A stretch of DNA of 64,000 bases, taken from Smittium culicis. Taxonomy: Eukaryota; Kickxellomycota; Harpellomycetes; Harpellales; Legeriomycetaceae. A program made the position numbers and the translations under genes. The stretch covers positions 1-64,000 of the forward strand of contig LSSN01000503.1 in the NCBI GenBank assembly GCA_001970855.1, read 5' to 3'. Below, piece after piece: positions 1 to 11,327 of this stretch. Numbering within the stretch: the first letter of the stretch is position 1; each line of letters begins with the position of its first letter. A model generated the notes under the pieces. The model saw nothing but the letters and a program-made list of their open reading frames with translations, made no database searches and was not told the origin of the DNA.

Positions 1-132
1 GCAGAACTTCTTGAGGCAGGTCATTTCACCTCCAAAAAGCATGTGCTTGATGGAGACCTCCTTATACATACTCATATCAGTCAGATTTCCTTTTCTTCCT
101 GCGTGGATTTTTTTAGCTGAGCTTTTTTTCAT
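1..132 (-). CDS. N-terminal fragment of an unknown protein, cut by the window edge
   Basis: Reading the minus strand from an ATG at 132-130 gives 44 codons that stay open to base 1. The local composition is markedly less AT-rich than the flanking DNA and the codon choice looks coding. The N-terminus is basic (MKKSSAKKIHAGRKGN) and is followed by TDMSMYKEVSIKHMLFGGEM. The upstream region is A-rich with in-frame stops, so this ATG is the likely start, although a 3' splice site upstream cannot be excluded. I do not recognise the family. The open frame on the opposite strand across this stretch is a shadow. Confidence 0.5.
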   Translation of the reverse strand, partial: MKKSSAKKIHAGRKGNLTDMSMYKEVSIKHMLFGGEMTCLKKFC

Positions 133-1054
133 TTTTTTATTATTTAATTGTGATTTGGGATCATTGTTTACCCTATGTTGGTTATTAACCCTAGGATAAT
201 CAGCAGTGTTGCTGTTTTGTACCTCATTTGTGAGGCAATGAGGGTCATTCCCCTTCACAACGTCGCTAAATAAGGTTCTAGCACATTTTACAGGCTTTCT
301 AATGACCATAATTAATTAAATTGGTGTTTTTTTTTGTGCTTTTATTTATTTTTTGGTTTTTTTTGTGTAGGCTTTTTTTTATGTCGCAAATTAGTCGAAA
401 TAATCAAATTCGTTAAATTCGGCGATTTGCGTGCTTTTTTTTTTCTCGATTTGGCTAATTAAAACCGTGCACCAAACTTGGGCACTTACAATTTAATTGC
501 AATAGTTAAACTTTGTCTAAAGAGACCAAACTTGTACCAAAATGTAGCTCTTGGCAAGGTCAAAAAAGTTGGATTAATAAGTTAAAGTCGATAGACTACG
601 TGTTCGATGGTTACAGTCAATTTTATTTAGTAAGGGCGTAAAAAAAAGTGAATAGTAGATAACAAATAAAATTTTTTAGATTCTCTAATCCTATTAGCGT
701 GCCCAAGAAAAACTTTTCTAAGAGATAGAGAGAGAGGTCGCGATTTGCAAAGATATTCACTTTATTCATAAATAGCTTAATGTGATGGTGGATAGTATGA
801 ATATACAAAGAAAGACTGTTAAGTAAAAAATTTTTTTTGAGTAAAAAGGTGAAATATGAACTATAATTTATTAACGAACTTTGATGATAAAGATAATTAT
901 ACATAGTATTTATGCCAGTTAATAATGAAAGAGTGTGATTAGTATATAAATGATAAAGTTTAAAGGAAAACGGACGATTGAGGCCAGGAGTGATTAGGTA
1001 ATTTGATCGATTTCTTAAAAAAAGAAATAAGTAAGGACGGAAGGATGGCTAGTA
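133..1054. other. intergenic region between two minus-strand genes
   Basis: This is AT-rich DNA with long T runs in the first half, consistent with the promoter of the minus-strand fragment at 1-132. The second half should carry the 3' end of the sirtuin gene. A 93-codon minus-strand frame at 623-904 is low-complexity and hydrophobic with no family signature, and I leave it out. Confidence 0.5.
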
Positions 1055-3268
1055 TTAGCAAGGTATTTGAACCATCGTATTTTTTTGCTTTAGGCGAAGG
1101 GACTTTCGTGGCGAAAAGCCGGAGTACTTTAATTTACTAGAGGTTCTTTTCCTTTTTGTAGTTTTTTGGATATCCTCTTCTATAGGCTGAGGCTCAGGAT
1201 TTTGTTTGACAGATGAGTTGGTAAACACATAATCTTTATAGTTACTTAGTCGAATTTTCCTGATTCGAATCTCGGGTTTGATAACTACAGGATTTAAAGA
1301 AGGAGATTTGGTAGGCGTGGAATTTTCTAGGGAGCAGGAGGTTTCAAGTGGTTTATCTATAGATAGAATATCAACTAAAGAATCTTCAGGATCTTTGGGA
1401 GCTATTTTTGACAGAATGGTTAATGTCGGGCTGTCTTGGTTTTGAAGTGGTGGAGCATTTAAAGATGTTTTCGTACCTAATTCTAATTCATTAGGTCTTG
1501 GAGGTAGGTTAATTTTGGTAAGCGTTGGAATGGATTTGAATAAAATATCAGAAATATTTGGGGTTGGATCTATTGGTAGCCTACTTATAGAAACCTTTTC
1601 ACTAATAGTAGCGATTTTAGGCTTTTTTTGAAAAAGCTCAGGTGCGAGATCCTCAAGTATAGACATCATTTTTCTTTTTTGTTTGATATTTTTAGAGACG
1701 TTCTTTTCTTTAGGTTTAGTGATGTCGTCAAATATATTTGAGACTTTTGACGCCTTACCATAAGCACCAAGCTTAGTTTGTGAGTTCCATTCTCTTTCAA
1801 TGAGATAGCAAAATTCTTCCAAGTCGCCAAGTAATTCATAGTCAACCACGGGTAATGATTGGGCTTTTATAGAGTTTAGAATTGGTTTAACAGGGGAAAC
1901 GAAATTTCTACTTATAGGTTGGACGGGTCCAATTTTAGTTTTTGATATTTTGGGCTTAACTGTTTGATTTACTCTATGACAGACAGATTCTCTGTTTACG
2001 ACCACAACTAAGCCCTGTTTTTTGGTGGTTGAGCTAGGCTTAGTAGATTTAACAGAAATGGATTCATTATTAGATAAATTATGAATATTATTTGATAGTT
2101 GTCTAATAAGCGATTTGCATCCAGGAGTTGTTAACGCGGTTCCTAAAACTAAAACCAAATCAACATTTTGCTTCTTGTTTGCTGTATCATAAACAATAAA
2201 TCGGTCTATATCGTTCGAGTAAAAATGAGGCTCATTATAAAGAACTATTCCAGGGCGCATAAATCCTATTGGTAATTGGCGTCGATTTCTGTTAGTTCTG
2301 TTGGCAGATCTAGAAATACACTGCGGGCAAGGCGAGCCATAGGTTACAGCACTTGATTTAAGATCTATATCCTGCTCCGTGCTAAGAGAAGAATTTTCAG
2401 GGGCAAAAATAGATGACTGTTGCTGTAGTAAAGTATTAGATGAAGCGTTTGTTGAATATTTACACAAAGTACAGTATAATAAATCTAGAAGCCCATGAAG
2501 AGGAACAACTTTTTTCTTTAGTAGCTCTGACTTTCTGATTGGTTTATTAAGGTTCTTTGAAAAATTCTGCTTAATGCTTTTATTAAATTGAGGGATTTCG
2601 TTTGTGTCACCAATAATAGCACCCAAGCTATTATTTGATTGTAAACAGCTTGCTATATCAGTATCTTCAGGGCTGGGTTTTGGCTCAAAGTTAGCATATG
2701 GGGACTGGTTTTCAAGAATTTCAAAAGAATTTAGGCCTGCTTTCTTTTCCAGCCCGTCGATATTTTGGGTGTAGCATCTTGTCAAGGATCCTCTTTCATC
2801 AAATCTTTTGATTAGGTTATGTACAATCGATGGTTTGGCTTTTTGAGTTTGATCAGAGAGCTCAGATATGAATTGATTGAAGATGGAAGTGGTATTCTGG
2901 TTAGCGAATGCTAGATTAGCGTCAAATAGTTGTTTGCCACTACTAAATACGCCAGGGTATTGGTTCTGTATTTTCTTAAAAGCACCTGTCGACGATCTAA
3001 AGTCAGGGATTCCTGAGGGAGTTGAAATGCCGGCACCAGCAATAACGATTACACGTTTACTGTTAGCAATTCTTTGTATTAATTGCTTTATATCCTGAGA
3101 CTTTTTAACTGCCTTCAGATCATCTATGCTGTTAATGCATGTCTTGGGAGACTTTAAGGATTGGTTTAAATCGCTTATGTTTAGAGTAATAGTCTTTCTA
3201 GATAAAGAATGCTTATTCTTTTTTGAAGGAGAATTAAAAGATTGAATAAAGTCCTGTATGGGATTCAT
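1055..3268 (-). CDS. Sir2-family NAD-dependent histone deacetylase, Hst3/Hst4-like
   Basis: This is a single open frame of 737 aa. The Sir2 core begins with GAGISTPSGIPDFRSS (about 78-93, NAD binding). It continues with YTQNIDGL (166-173), the catalytic HG (His258), two zinc CxxC pairs (C266/C269 and C314/C317), MRPGIVLYNE (337-346) and VLVLGTALTTPGCKSLIRQLS (373-392). The GT-L-PG-K tail motif and the YNE motif resemble fungal Hst3/Hst4, whose known role is removing H3K56 acetylation after S phase. Between the TQNID and HG motifs about 70 extra Ser/Asn-rich residues are inserted. A roughly 230-residue disordered C-terminal tail ends in basic clusters (KRKR, SPRKSLRLKQK) that could serve nuclear import. 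It is intronless, unlike the other long genes here. The ATG at 3268 is preceded by AT-rich, stop-containing DNA. The family is certain; the Hst3/4 subclass is likely. Confidence 0.92.
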   Translation of the reverse strand: MNPIQDFIQSFNSPSKKNKHSLSRKTITLNISDLNQSLKSPKTCINSIDDLKAVKKSQDIKQLIQRIANSKRVIVIAGAGISTPSGIPDFRSSTGAFKKIQNQYPGVFSSGKQLFDANLAFANQNTTSIFNQFISELSDQTQKAKPSIVHNLIKRFDERGSLTRCYTQNIDGLEKKAGLNSFEILENQSPYANFEPKPSPEDTDIASCLQSNNSLGAIIGDTNEIPQFNKSIKQNFSKNLNKPIRKSELLKKKVVPLHGLLDLLYCTLCKYSTNASSNTLLQQQSSIFAPENSSLSTEQDIDLKSSAVTYGSPCPQCISRSANRTNRNRRQLPIGFMRPGIVLYNEPHFYSNDIDRFIVYDTANKKQNVDLVLVLGTALTTPGCKSLIRQLSNNIHNLSNNESISVKSTKPSSTTKKQGLVVVVNRESVCHRVNQTVKPKISKTKIGPVQPISRNFVSPVKPILNSIKAQSLPVVDYELLGDLEEFCYLIEREWNSQTKLGAYGKASKVSNIFDDITKPKEKNVSKNIKQKRKMMSILEDLAPELFQKKPKIATISEKVSISRLPIDPTPNISDILFKSIPTLTKINLPPRPNELELGTKTSLNAPPLQNQDSPTLTILSKIAPKDPEDSLVDILSIDKPLETSCSLENSTPTKSPSLNPVVIKPEIRIRKIRLSNYKDYVFTNSSVKQNPEPQPIEEDIQKTTKRKRTSSKLKYSGFSPRKSLRLKQKNTMVQIPC

Positions 3269-4845
3269 ATTGATTTAGAATCTAAATGAGTTTTAAGTAT
3301 TATTTCTATTAAATAAAAAATTAAGCGAAACTCTATAGGTGAATGAAAGGGCGAGAAATTGACTAAATAGATTGAATTATAGAGTTTATATTTTATTAGT
3401 AGGTGTGTAAGATACGCAGTTTACTTCTAGAAGGATTATTAGGAGATGATAGTTGGGTAAAAAGGCAAAGAAATTACGCCCAGTCTATAAGAATATTGAG
3501 AAAATAAAAAGTTATTAAAGTTATATTATTAAGTGTAAGTTATTGGCATATTTATATATATTGCTCTTAAAATCGCTCTTGTTTTCCATATTTTATTATT
3601 CTTAATAATTATTTTTTTTTGTTATTAGTGGCTATTTTAAACAATGGGAGTATCAAGACTCTTTATTAGCCAGCATATTTGGTGCAGTTGAATAAACAAC
3701 GCCGCGAACACACCTTTTTTTTCCTGATGTCAATTATTCGATTGTCGATTCGCTTTGATTGTTTATTTACAGTTTACAACAATATCCCACATACTTCGGG
3801 CCTTATGGAAGAAAGCGTAGGTGTTTGTTTATTTCTTGCCGCGACAGATACGACATGCTTATAAACGCACTTTTTATGAGCTGCTGTGGCCTCCGTTTCG
3901 TGTCAAGATTAGTGCCATATTGCGCTCCTACATCCCTCCTTCCAATGATTGCGTCTAACTTTTTTTGTTTTTTTGTTTATACTTATCGTTTATGTTATTT
4001 GACACGAATTTTTACGCATAGGCCAGCACAATATTTCTTGCAACGCTTTGTTTAATATAGCTGTCAAAAAAAAAAAAAGTATAATTTGAGCGTTTTTTTT
4101 CTTGTATAGTAAAAAATAAACAACGTTAACTGAATTTATTGGATGAAAACACACTTTTTACATTTGTTCGTTTTAGACATCAATAGTAGCCAATAGGTGA
4201 TGGAGTAGAATGTGTCGTAGGCGCATCTTTTGTGTTCTTATCACGCTTGAGGAATACCGCTTGATTCGCTTGCTGTTGTTTTAGTTAACACGCTGCATAC
4301 AAAAAATTTGCCTTCTCCTGTATACATTTTTTAGTAGAGGCAGTAAACTTTGAAATATTTAATATTGATTTGACAGCTCTATTTTAGTTTCAACAAGCGA
4401 ATCAAACCAAACATAACAGTTTCAAAACACACAAATTGTGATGCAAAAGGCAATAAGGTGACAAATATGCTTCATCAAAATACGTCCAAAGCGTCCTTTG
4501 TACCAACAGCCCAGCTTACAGCGATATGTCAATGGATACATTATAGATGAAATCGTTTATATCCATGAAATAAACAGGAATCCCCAATGGATGCTAAGTT
4601 ATGTTATCCCTTTGTTTTCCGATCAGAAAAATAATTCGTCAGCTGTAAAAGTTATTTGCTCACTTGAAAAATATTTAGCAATGTAATAGTAATCTATCAA
4701 ATTCAGTTACAGCCCAACCGAATCTATTCGAAAATGCCAAAGAACTTCTTACTAATTCTTTTTCTTAGCCTTTTTTAATCTTTTTTAAAACTCAATAAAT
4801 CTATAAAATTAATAACCCTTCCAACTTATTTCTGGAATAAAGACA
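3269..4845. other. intergenic region; no supported gene
   Basis: The first part should contain the promoter of the minus-strand sirtuin gene. The stretch 3660-4700 is less AT-rich than the desert, but its short frames (61, 98 and 62 codons) overlap one another, show no motif and lack a credible exon chain. I see no repeat or RNA gene here. Confidence 0.4.
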
Positions 4846-5273
4846 TTATAGTTGGTTCAAATATGTAAGCCTCTGACGAAAATATCTAATAAATTCCAAA
4901 GCATTCCCCTTAAAATCCAAGCTTGCGGTTTTGCAACTCTGGAATAATAAACCATTATATTATTTACATTAAAATTCTTATTTAGTTTGAACTTATTAAG
5001 AATAAATATGCACACCCAAAAAATAGTTGAAATGTATATTAAGATCAGTAAATCCATATAATCTCATCGATCAGCTCCTACTGAATTTTCCCTCTCAAAT
5101 ACCAGGTAATACAGCTGTATATTTCCATTAAATATTCCAAATGCCAGAATAAACAAATGATACGTGAGTGAAATTAGTACCTGGAATACTTGTATAAATT
5201 CATTAAACATCACTTTCCCTAAGCTATTAAATAAAAGTTTATTTACTCCACCCTGAATACGTACAAATTCCAT
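4846..5273 (-). CDS. possible two-exon small membrane protein gene
   Basis: A minus-strand frame starts at ATG 5273 and encodes a hydrophobic stretch (FQVLISLTYHLFILAFGIF, about residues 33-51). It hits an in-frame TGA at about 5066-5064. A GT donor at 5081/5080 and a TTATTATTCCAG acceptor ending at 4939 would remove a 143-bp intron containing the stop, close to the local intron size. The spliced model has exons 5273-5082 and 4938-4846, 94 aa, ending in NALEFIRYFRQRL. Without splicing it would be a frame broken by a single TGA, with a second hydrophobic segment behind it (residues DYMDLLILIYIS onward), so a decayed gene is the alternative. No family recognised. Confidence 0.3.
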
Positions 5274-5991
5274 CCATTTTCTAAGTATCAGTACGCTATT
5301 ACTTTCTATCTCGTTTTAATTCTAAATACCTAAAAAATATTTGGTGTAATTTACCTACTAATTTTGATTAAAAAAATACTAATACAGTATTGGCATGAAA
5401 ATTTACATTTGAATAATGTTAAATTATTTTTTTCGATTTCTCTAAAAGAGTTGATCCGTGAAATAAATTTTTTTTTTTCAACTTGTATATTTATGCCTTT
5501 TATTTAAAATGAATTCAGATTTAATTAATAGACGCTATCACTTTTATTCGCTCGTTTGATGTAATATAAAATTTTTACTAAAAGTTTTTAAACGCCACGT
5601 ATAACTTAATTTTCGCATTCAAGTTCTTTTAAAATTATTTAGTTACCCATGATTTCTAATATTGGATGATTTATAAACTTTTAGAATCAGCTTTTATTAA
5701 GCGCAAGCATAAAATTATTTAAAAATAATTACTATAAAAAAAAATATAAATTTGGCTAGATTTGATAATTTTTATTAAAGCATTAAAAGATCACGTTTTT
5801 TAAAATAAAATAACCCTTGGCGTAAATCGGCCATATTTTTTTTAAACGTCAGAATTTTTTTATTAATTAATTTTAAATTTTATGTCGCAGTAGAAAACTA
5901 CGATTTGGTCACTGAGCCTTCATTGGTTCAGAGTAGGTGATGTTATGTTATCAAACAAACTAGTATGGCAGCTATGTATCGTTTTTCCCCC
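5274..5991. other. AT-rich intergenic DNA, no gene seen
   Basis: No open frame with coding character, RNA gene or clear repeat was found. The only structure of note is the TTAA-bounded MITE that begins at 5992. Confidence 0.4.
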
Positions 5992-6188
5992 TTAACCCTT
6001 TCCCGTCCAACACTCTTAAAAAAAGCTAATTTATTGATTTGTTTATGATTTATTAGTAATTTTATTATTGACTATTTTAATACAACAAACGAATACTTCC
6101 TGAGGCCTCGTAATTAAAGTATTTTAACAAAGCATAATTGGCTAGATTTGGTAGATCAAAAACTGTCTACCACACGGGAAAGGGTTAA
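5992..6188 (+). mobile_element. TTAA MITE, family 1 (forward copy)
   Basis: The 197-bp element is bounded by TTAA on both sides. The left end reads CCCTTTCCCGTCCAACACTC, and the right end GTCTACCACACGGGAAAGGG mirrors the first 10 bases. The interior matches the other copies (ATTGATTTGTTTATGATTTAT; TTGGCTAGATTTGGTAGATC). No coding capacity. TTAA target duplication and CCC termini point to piggyBac-type mobilisation. Confidence 0.85.
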
Positions 6189-6465
6189 GGGGAGTTTTTT
6201 ATGAAACATTTAGACTGCGATTAAGGGATTTACTTCATATAATTTTATTCACTTAATTATCGAAACTCTATAAAAAAAAAGCGATATAAATATGGTGGAA
6301 AAGTTTAATATTTGGATTACGCATACGTATTTCTTACTATTAAATTTTGAATAACCCATCCTTAAATAATCACATACTCTAGCGTCTCCTGATTAAGTAA
6401 AATCATATTGAATAATTTCAACAAGTTTCAAAGCAGCTAAAATAACTGTAAATTTTGGATAAAGG

Positions 6466-6672
6466 ATGCTTGAATATAACTGGTTAAATTTCCTAATAAT
6501 ACTTATCACTTCGCCAGCTTTCTTTGTGTTAATTGGAGTTAAGTTTGACTTAAAGATAGCAATCTATACAGTCTTTGTCATGATTCAAACTTCATGGCTC
6601 TTGGAATTCTACAAGAAAATGGATATGAAAACTAAAGAAATCACAGAATCTGCAGAAGCTGAGAACGTATAA
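6466..6672 (+). CDS. possible small two-helix membrane protein
   Basis: The 68-residue frame has two hydrophobic segments (about 6-24 and 29-46) followed by a charged tail (EFYKKMDMKTKEITESAEAE). The region is flanked by AT-rich DNA, and an AATAAA-like signal lies about 35 bp past the stop. The size and layout resemble many small ER or mitochondrial membrane proteins, but no motif identifies it. It could also be the last exon of a gene whose earlier exons I cannot see, or chance. Confidence 0.3.
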   Translation: MLEYNWLNFLIILITSPAFFVLIGVKFDLKIAIYTVFVMIQTSWLLEFYKKMDMKTKEITESAEAENV

Positions 6673-8112
6673 CAGTGGATCTCACACACTATTTCTTAAA
6701 AATAAATTTCGAATAAACCCAACCTTTTTAATAACCTTATTACTCATCAATTAATCCTAGTTATTTGGCTAGGTACGTGGAATAATAAAACCCACAATAT
6801 TTATACCCAAAACTGTGTCGTAATGAAAATTTTGAACTGAAAGCAGTAATTCGTCTTAAATACAAATTTCCAAATATTTGATGTTTTTTATTATTAACTA
6901 GAATAATTTCAAAGTAAATCAAGTTTTAAAAAAATTCAATGAAGCTCTGAGGATTAAAATACTCCCCTAATTTTGAATTTAAAGCAAAGGCATGTAAATT
7001 GTTAGCATCTCTGTGCATATAAGCAAAATATAAATCATTTAAAAGGCAATTCAGACCAAATTCAATCTTATAGTAAGAAAAGATTCTTAGTGTTAGACTT
7101 ATTTTAAATATTACAATGGAACTAATCTACATGTCATAAATCGCCTCCTTTCTTTATTGTATTTCACTAGATCCAATATGCATATATTATATTAACGATA
7201 AGTCAAATACTAAGAGTTCTAAAAAAAAATATCACAAAAAAATGCTCTTAAATATTCTTTTATTCAAAATAAAGAAAGAAATAAAGCGGGAATTTTGAAT
7301 ATCTTAGTTTTAATCATTAGCTATAGTAATTTTCTGCGACTTTTTGTGAGTATTAGTATAATGAAAGGCTCATAAGAGTTTGGAATCAATGATAATTTTA
7401 TAATTTTACTATTCTTTTAATATTCTATATGAAATAAAAAATGAATATAAAACTTATGATCACAATAGAAAATACACTAACACCATAAAAACCATCACTT
7501 CTAATCAAATTTAGCTTGATAGCTAAATGAGTATATAAAAGAACTTGTTTCTATTTTTTCCCCTTTATTTTTAAAAATAATGCATGAAACGAATCTGTTT
7601 AATAATCCATTAACTAGTAGCATAAATTCTCCTTGAAAAATTAATGACATTATCTTTAAGTATAATTTTGGATTCGCATTAATGTCATTTCAAATAGCTG
7701 GATCAATGCAAACACTAAACTTAATACTGCGAATTTATTAGTCATTTGATTTATATGTAGTGGAGTTGAGATATTTTATAATAAAATCTGCGTTTGGAAA
7801 ATATATAGATCCCAAAATATGAGTTATTTCGAAAGCTATAAAATACATAGATGTAATTTTAAATTAAACAAGATTTCATTTAAAAATTTTTTATAGAAAC
7901 TAGTTTTTTAGTAGAAATTACAATGATTTTCGTTTACAAAAGCTAGCCATAGCAAATCTCGTGATAATAGCTAGCTTTGAAACTGGTATTATTTCCAAGT
8001 TACTAAAACATATATTTCACATTAAAACTTACTATCCAAACAAAAATATGGTACCGATAATTTGGTTCTGCTAAAAAAAATAGCAGGTTAACTAATTTGT
8101 TTGAAAAACGAC

Positions 8113-8308
8113 TTAACCCATTTACGGGCGGATGACTATTTTTGAGCATCATAATATAGCCAACTGAATTCATTAAAAACAGTTTAATTCCGATTCCTTA
8201 AAAAATATTGGTTAATTGGTAACAGTAGCAAATAATAAATTTGCTTATAAACCATAAACAAACCAAAAAGTTCGGATAATTCAAGAGTACTGGACGGGAA
8301 AGATTTAG
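8113..8308 (-). mobile_element. TTAA MITE, family 1 (reverse copy, diverged)
   Basis: It starts TTAACCCATTTACGGGCGG and ends TGGACGGGAAAGATTTAG, so the right-hand TTAA has decayed to TTAG. The interior carries the family blocks (TATAGCCAACTGAATTCA; AGCAAATAATAAATTTG). About 196 bp. Confidence 0.8.
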
Positions 8309-8776
8309 CACCCATTAAATTATTATGAAAGTAAAATTTTCCTGTTGAGATTTCGAAAAGAGATAAAAGCTTTTTAATGAAAAAGTGATCTGTATGCTTT
8401 TTAGATTGCGTCAAATTGTTTTTTTTTTTTTTTCAGTATAGATTTAAAAATGTGAGTATAGCCCTTATTACAAGTCGACCTACAAATAGCTTAAAAATAA
8501 ATCTAAACGCAAGCTTAGTAGCAATTTATTTATATTCAGATAAAAGCAAACACAATGACTTGTCCAGAATATGAATCTATAAGCGCTTGGGTACCATACC
8601 ATAGGACATCAGTAGACTCATATTCCTGTCTAATTGTTGGTTAATAATTAATTCGTGGCTAGATTCACTCAAGTTTGATACGCTATACATTGCTATGGTA
8701 TTTTCCTATTTATTTTAATTGATGATATGAATAGCATAAATCCGCTGACTTTATCAAATAGCATAATCGTTATTAT

Positions 8777-8978
8777 TTAACCCTTTCTCGTCCAACACTC
8801 TTTAAAAAAATTAAATTTATGATTCGACTATGATTTAATGGCAAATTTATTATTTGCTTTTATTTCACAACAGGCCAATATTTATTAGGGCCTCGGGGTT
8901 AAAATACTTTAATATAATTTAATTTAATTTCATATATTTTGTAAACCAAAAATAGTCTACTGCCCATGAAAGGGTTAA
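8777..8978 (+). mobile_element. TTAA MITE, family 1 (forward copy)
   Basis: TTAACCCTTTCTCGTCCAAC at the left end and CTGCCCATGAAAGGGTTAA at the right end. TTAA is intact on both sides. About 202 bp. Confidence 0.85.
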
Positions 8979-9364
8979 AATCAATATTTGAAAATATTAC
9001 AAAGTTTAATCAATAGGTAAATAACAGTAGTAAAAGTTCCACTCACAGAAATAGTCAAACAAATATAGATTTTTAGATTAAATTTTTAGTTATTTTGAGC
9101 TTACTTTCTATATCCAAGTTAAAGGATTTTTATATAAAATCAACCCCAACATTCAGCATTTTTATTTTTTCGATTCAGCGGAAGCACAAATAACAAACAC
9201 ATTATCGATTCGATTATTGTTTGTAACGAGTATTCTTTATACCCTTTAATAATTTTTTTTAGGCAAATATATCATCGTTTTTCGGAAATATTGTGCATAT
9301 AAGAAATTCAGTTGGCTATTTTTTTATTTAAAAATGAACTATTGTTTGACTAAAAGTTTATTGA

Positions 9365-9561
9365 TTATCCCTTTCCCGGGAGGTAGACTATTTTTGGACC
9401 ATAAAATATATACCAACTGCATTCAATGATAATAGATTAATTACGCGACATTAAGAATTATTGGTATAGTGCAAAATGTTAGCAAATAATAAACTTGCCT
9501 TAATTCATGAACGAATCATTAACTTATACTTTTTTAAAAGCGTTGGATGGGATAGAGTTAA
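9365..9561 (-). mobile_element. TTAA MITE, family 1 (reverse copy)
   Basis: Left end TTATCCCTTTCCCGGGAGG with the TTAA mutated to TTAT. Right end GTTGGATGGGATAGAGTTAA. The interior blocks are shared with the other copies (CCAACTGCATTCAATGATAA). About 197 bp. Confidence 0.8.
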
Positions 9562-11327
9562 ATTAGTCCCAGCATTAAAACCTAGCAGTCTGAATAGAAA
9601 AAATTTACACTTCGTAATTATGCCAAATATGCCAAATAAAGCAATATACGCTGCAAGAAGTATTATAATAATTTAGCATATTCTACTACTAGCGGCTATA
9701 TAGCCTTTGATTTTTTTTAATACATATCAAATTCTAGGACTCAAAAATTTTTAACGCCACTATTTTTTCTTTGAATATTAGAAACTTAGATTCAAATAAT
9801 CAACGAGCATTGTATCAACACAAACATACTAGACTTCAAGCCTACCAATATATTTGTCAAATACTTATTCTATGGGTCTTTAACTAAAAGTGATACAAAT
9901 AATATGAAAATTAGATTAGTCGAGACATAATCAGTACAATATTTTAAATGCAGCTTCTAGGTTCTTTTTATGCCACGCTGAAATTAAATTATAAATAGAT
10001 TGGCGAATAATGAAAATTGTAACATGTGAACTATCCTCATTTTTAAAAATAAGTAATATCATCAGCAACGAATTTAATTTCAGCTCACTTTTCTCATATA
10101 TCATATTTTCATTACACATTCTAAAACCTTTTAAAAAAATATAAGGCTTAGTCAATACTTAGCAATATCGAATCATAGCATCTATTTGATATATTTTTTA
10201 TAAAAAAAATAACTAACATATGATTATATCATTATAATCAACTCTCTGCATCATAGTCTTTATTCTAAACTACTTTATAAAAAATATATATCTTACTAAT
10301 TAGCATTAGTTTTCATTTACTCGTTTTTCATTCTTTTTCAACTTGTAAATATTTGTTCTAACATAGCTTAATATCCGTAGTACCAATTCCACTTTTTTTC
10401 GAACACAAGAAATTATTGTTACATATATAAGTATCAAAAAATTAATAATTTCAGCAGTACCTTTAACAAATTCAAAAGAAAACAGCTGAAACTCGGCTCT
10501 GTACTGCTTTTTTTGTTCTAAAGTCAGAATTGTATATACCCGTTATATAACACTCGAATACCATTCAAAAAAGGGGAAACTAAGCTTCTAGTAAGTAGCC
10601 TAAAAAAATTTTTTTTACAATATCAAAATTTGGTAATGAAACTAAGAATTTTTAAGTTTATTATTTTTATCAGGCATTCAGACTCAAATTGTTACTTTTC
10701 GCTCCTTAATTTTAAATTTTAATAAAGCTTTCGTAATTTCATAACTTCAAACATACCTTCTACCTATCGGAATTTAACTATATATAAAAATAACTTTCTT
10801 TTTTAAATCTCATGACCAATAGCCACGTAATATTGAATTCATTTTGGATTCATTTTAGCACATATCATCCCGAATTTGAATAAATGTATATATATTTCGC
10901 ATTATGAGCTACCCTAAAAAAAATTTTCCAAGTTTGGAAGTAGAATTAAACAATTAAACCTTTTACCTTTACTTTTATTTAGATTTATATAATTTCGAGT
11001 CTGCGAATTTCTAAATTTGGACTAGAAGCTTTTAACATTAATTTAAACTTGGTCAAGGTTGATTGTAAGCCCACACCGTTTCAACTTTTATCTATTCATA
11101 AGCATAAAATTTATATATAATACGCTACCGTTTAATTTTAGCGATATATAACTTGTTATACACTTCATTTTAATTTCTTCTCTTTTAATAATTTCTCACT
11201 TTTTCTACATTTATAGAGACTTGGGTATACTTTATTTGAATCTGGATAATATACAATTATAAAAAAACCCCAAGTATATCTATAATATCACCTCTTGTAT
11301 TAAAGAGATAAGTACTTTTACAAAAAA

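Larger units (their letters stand above)
6673..11327. other. long AT-rich intergenic region with three MITEs
   Basis: Three TTAA MITEs are annotated separately at 8113, 8777 and 9365. Small frames at 8184-8414 and 9476-9676 lie inside or overlap these elements and are shadows. The frame at 9931-10155 shows no family signature. The last few hundred bases before 11328 should hold the NIPA promoter. Confidence 0.45.

Noticed and set aside
3679..4055. Two overlapping plus-strand frames
   Set aside because: Overlap each other in different frames, no motifs, no plausible splice partners.
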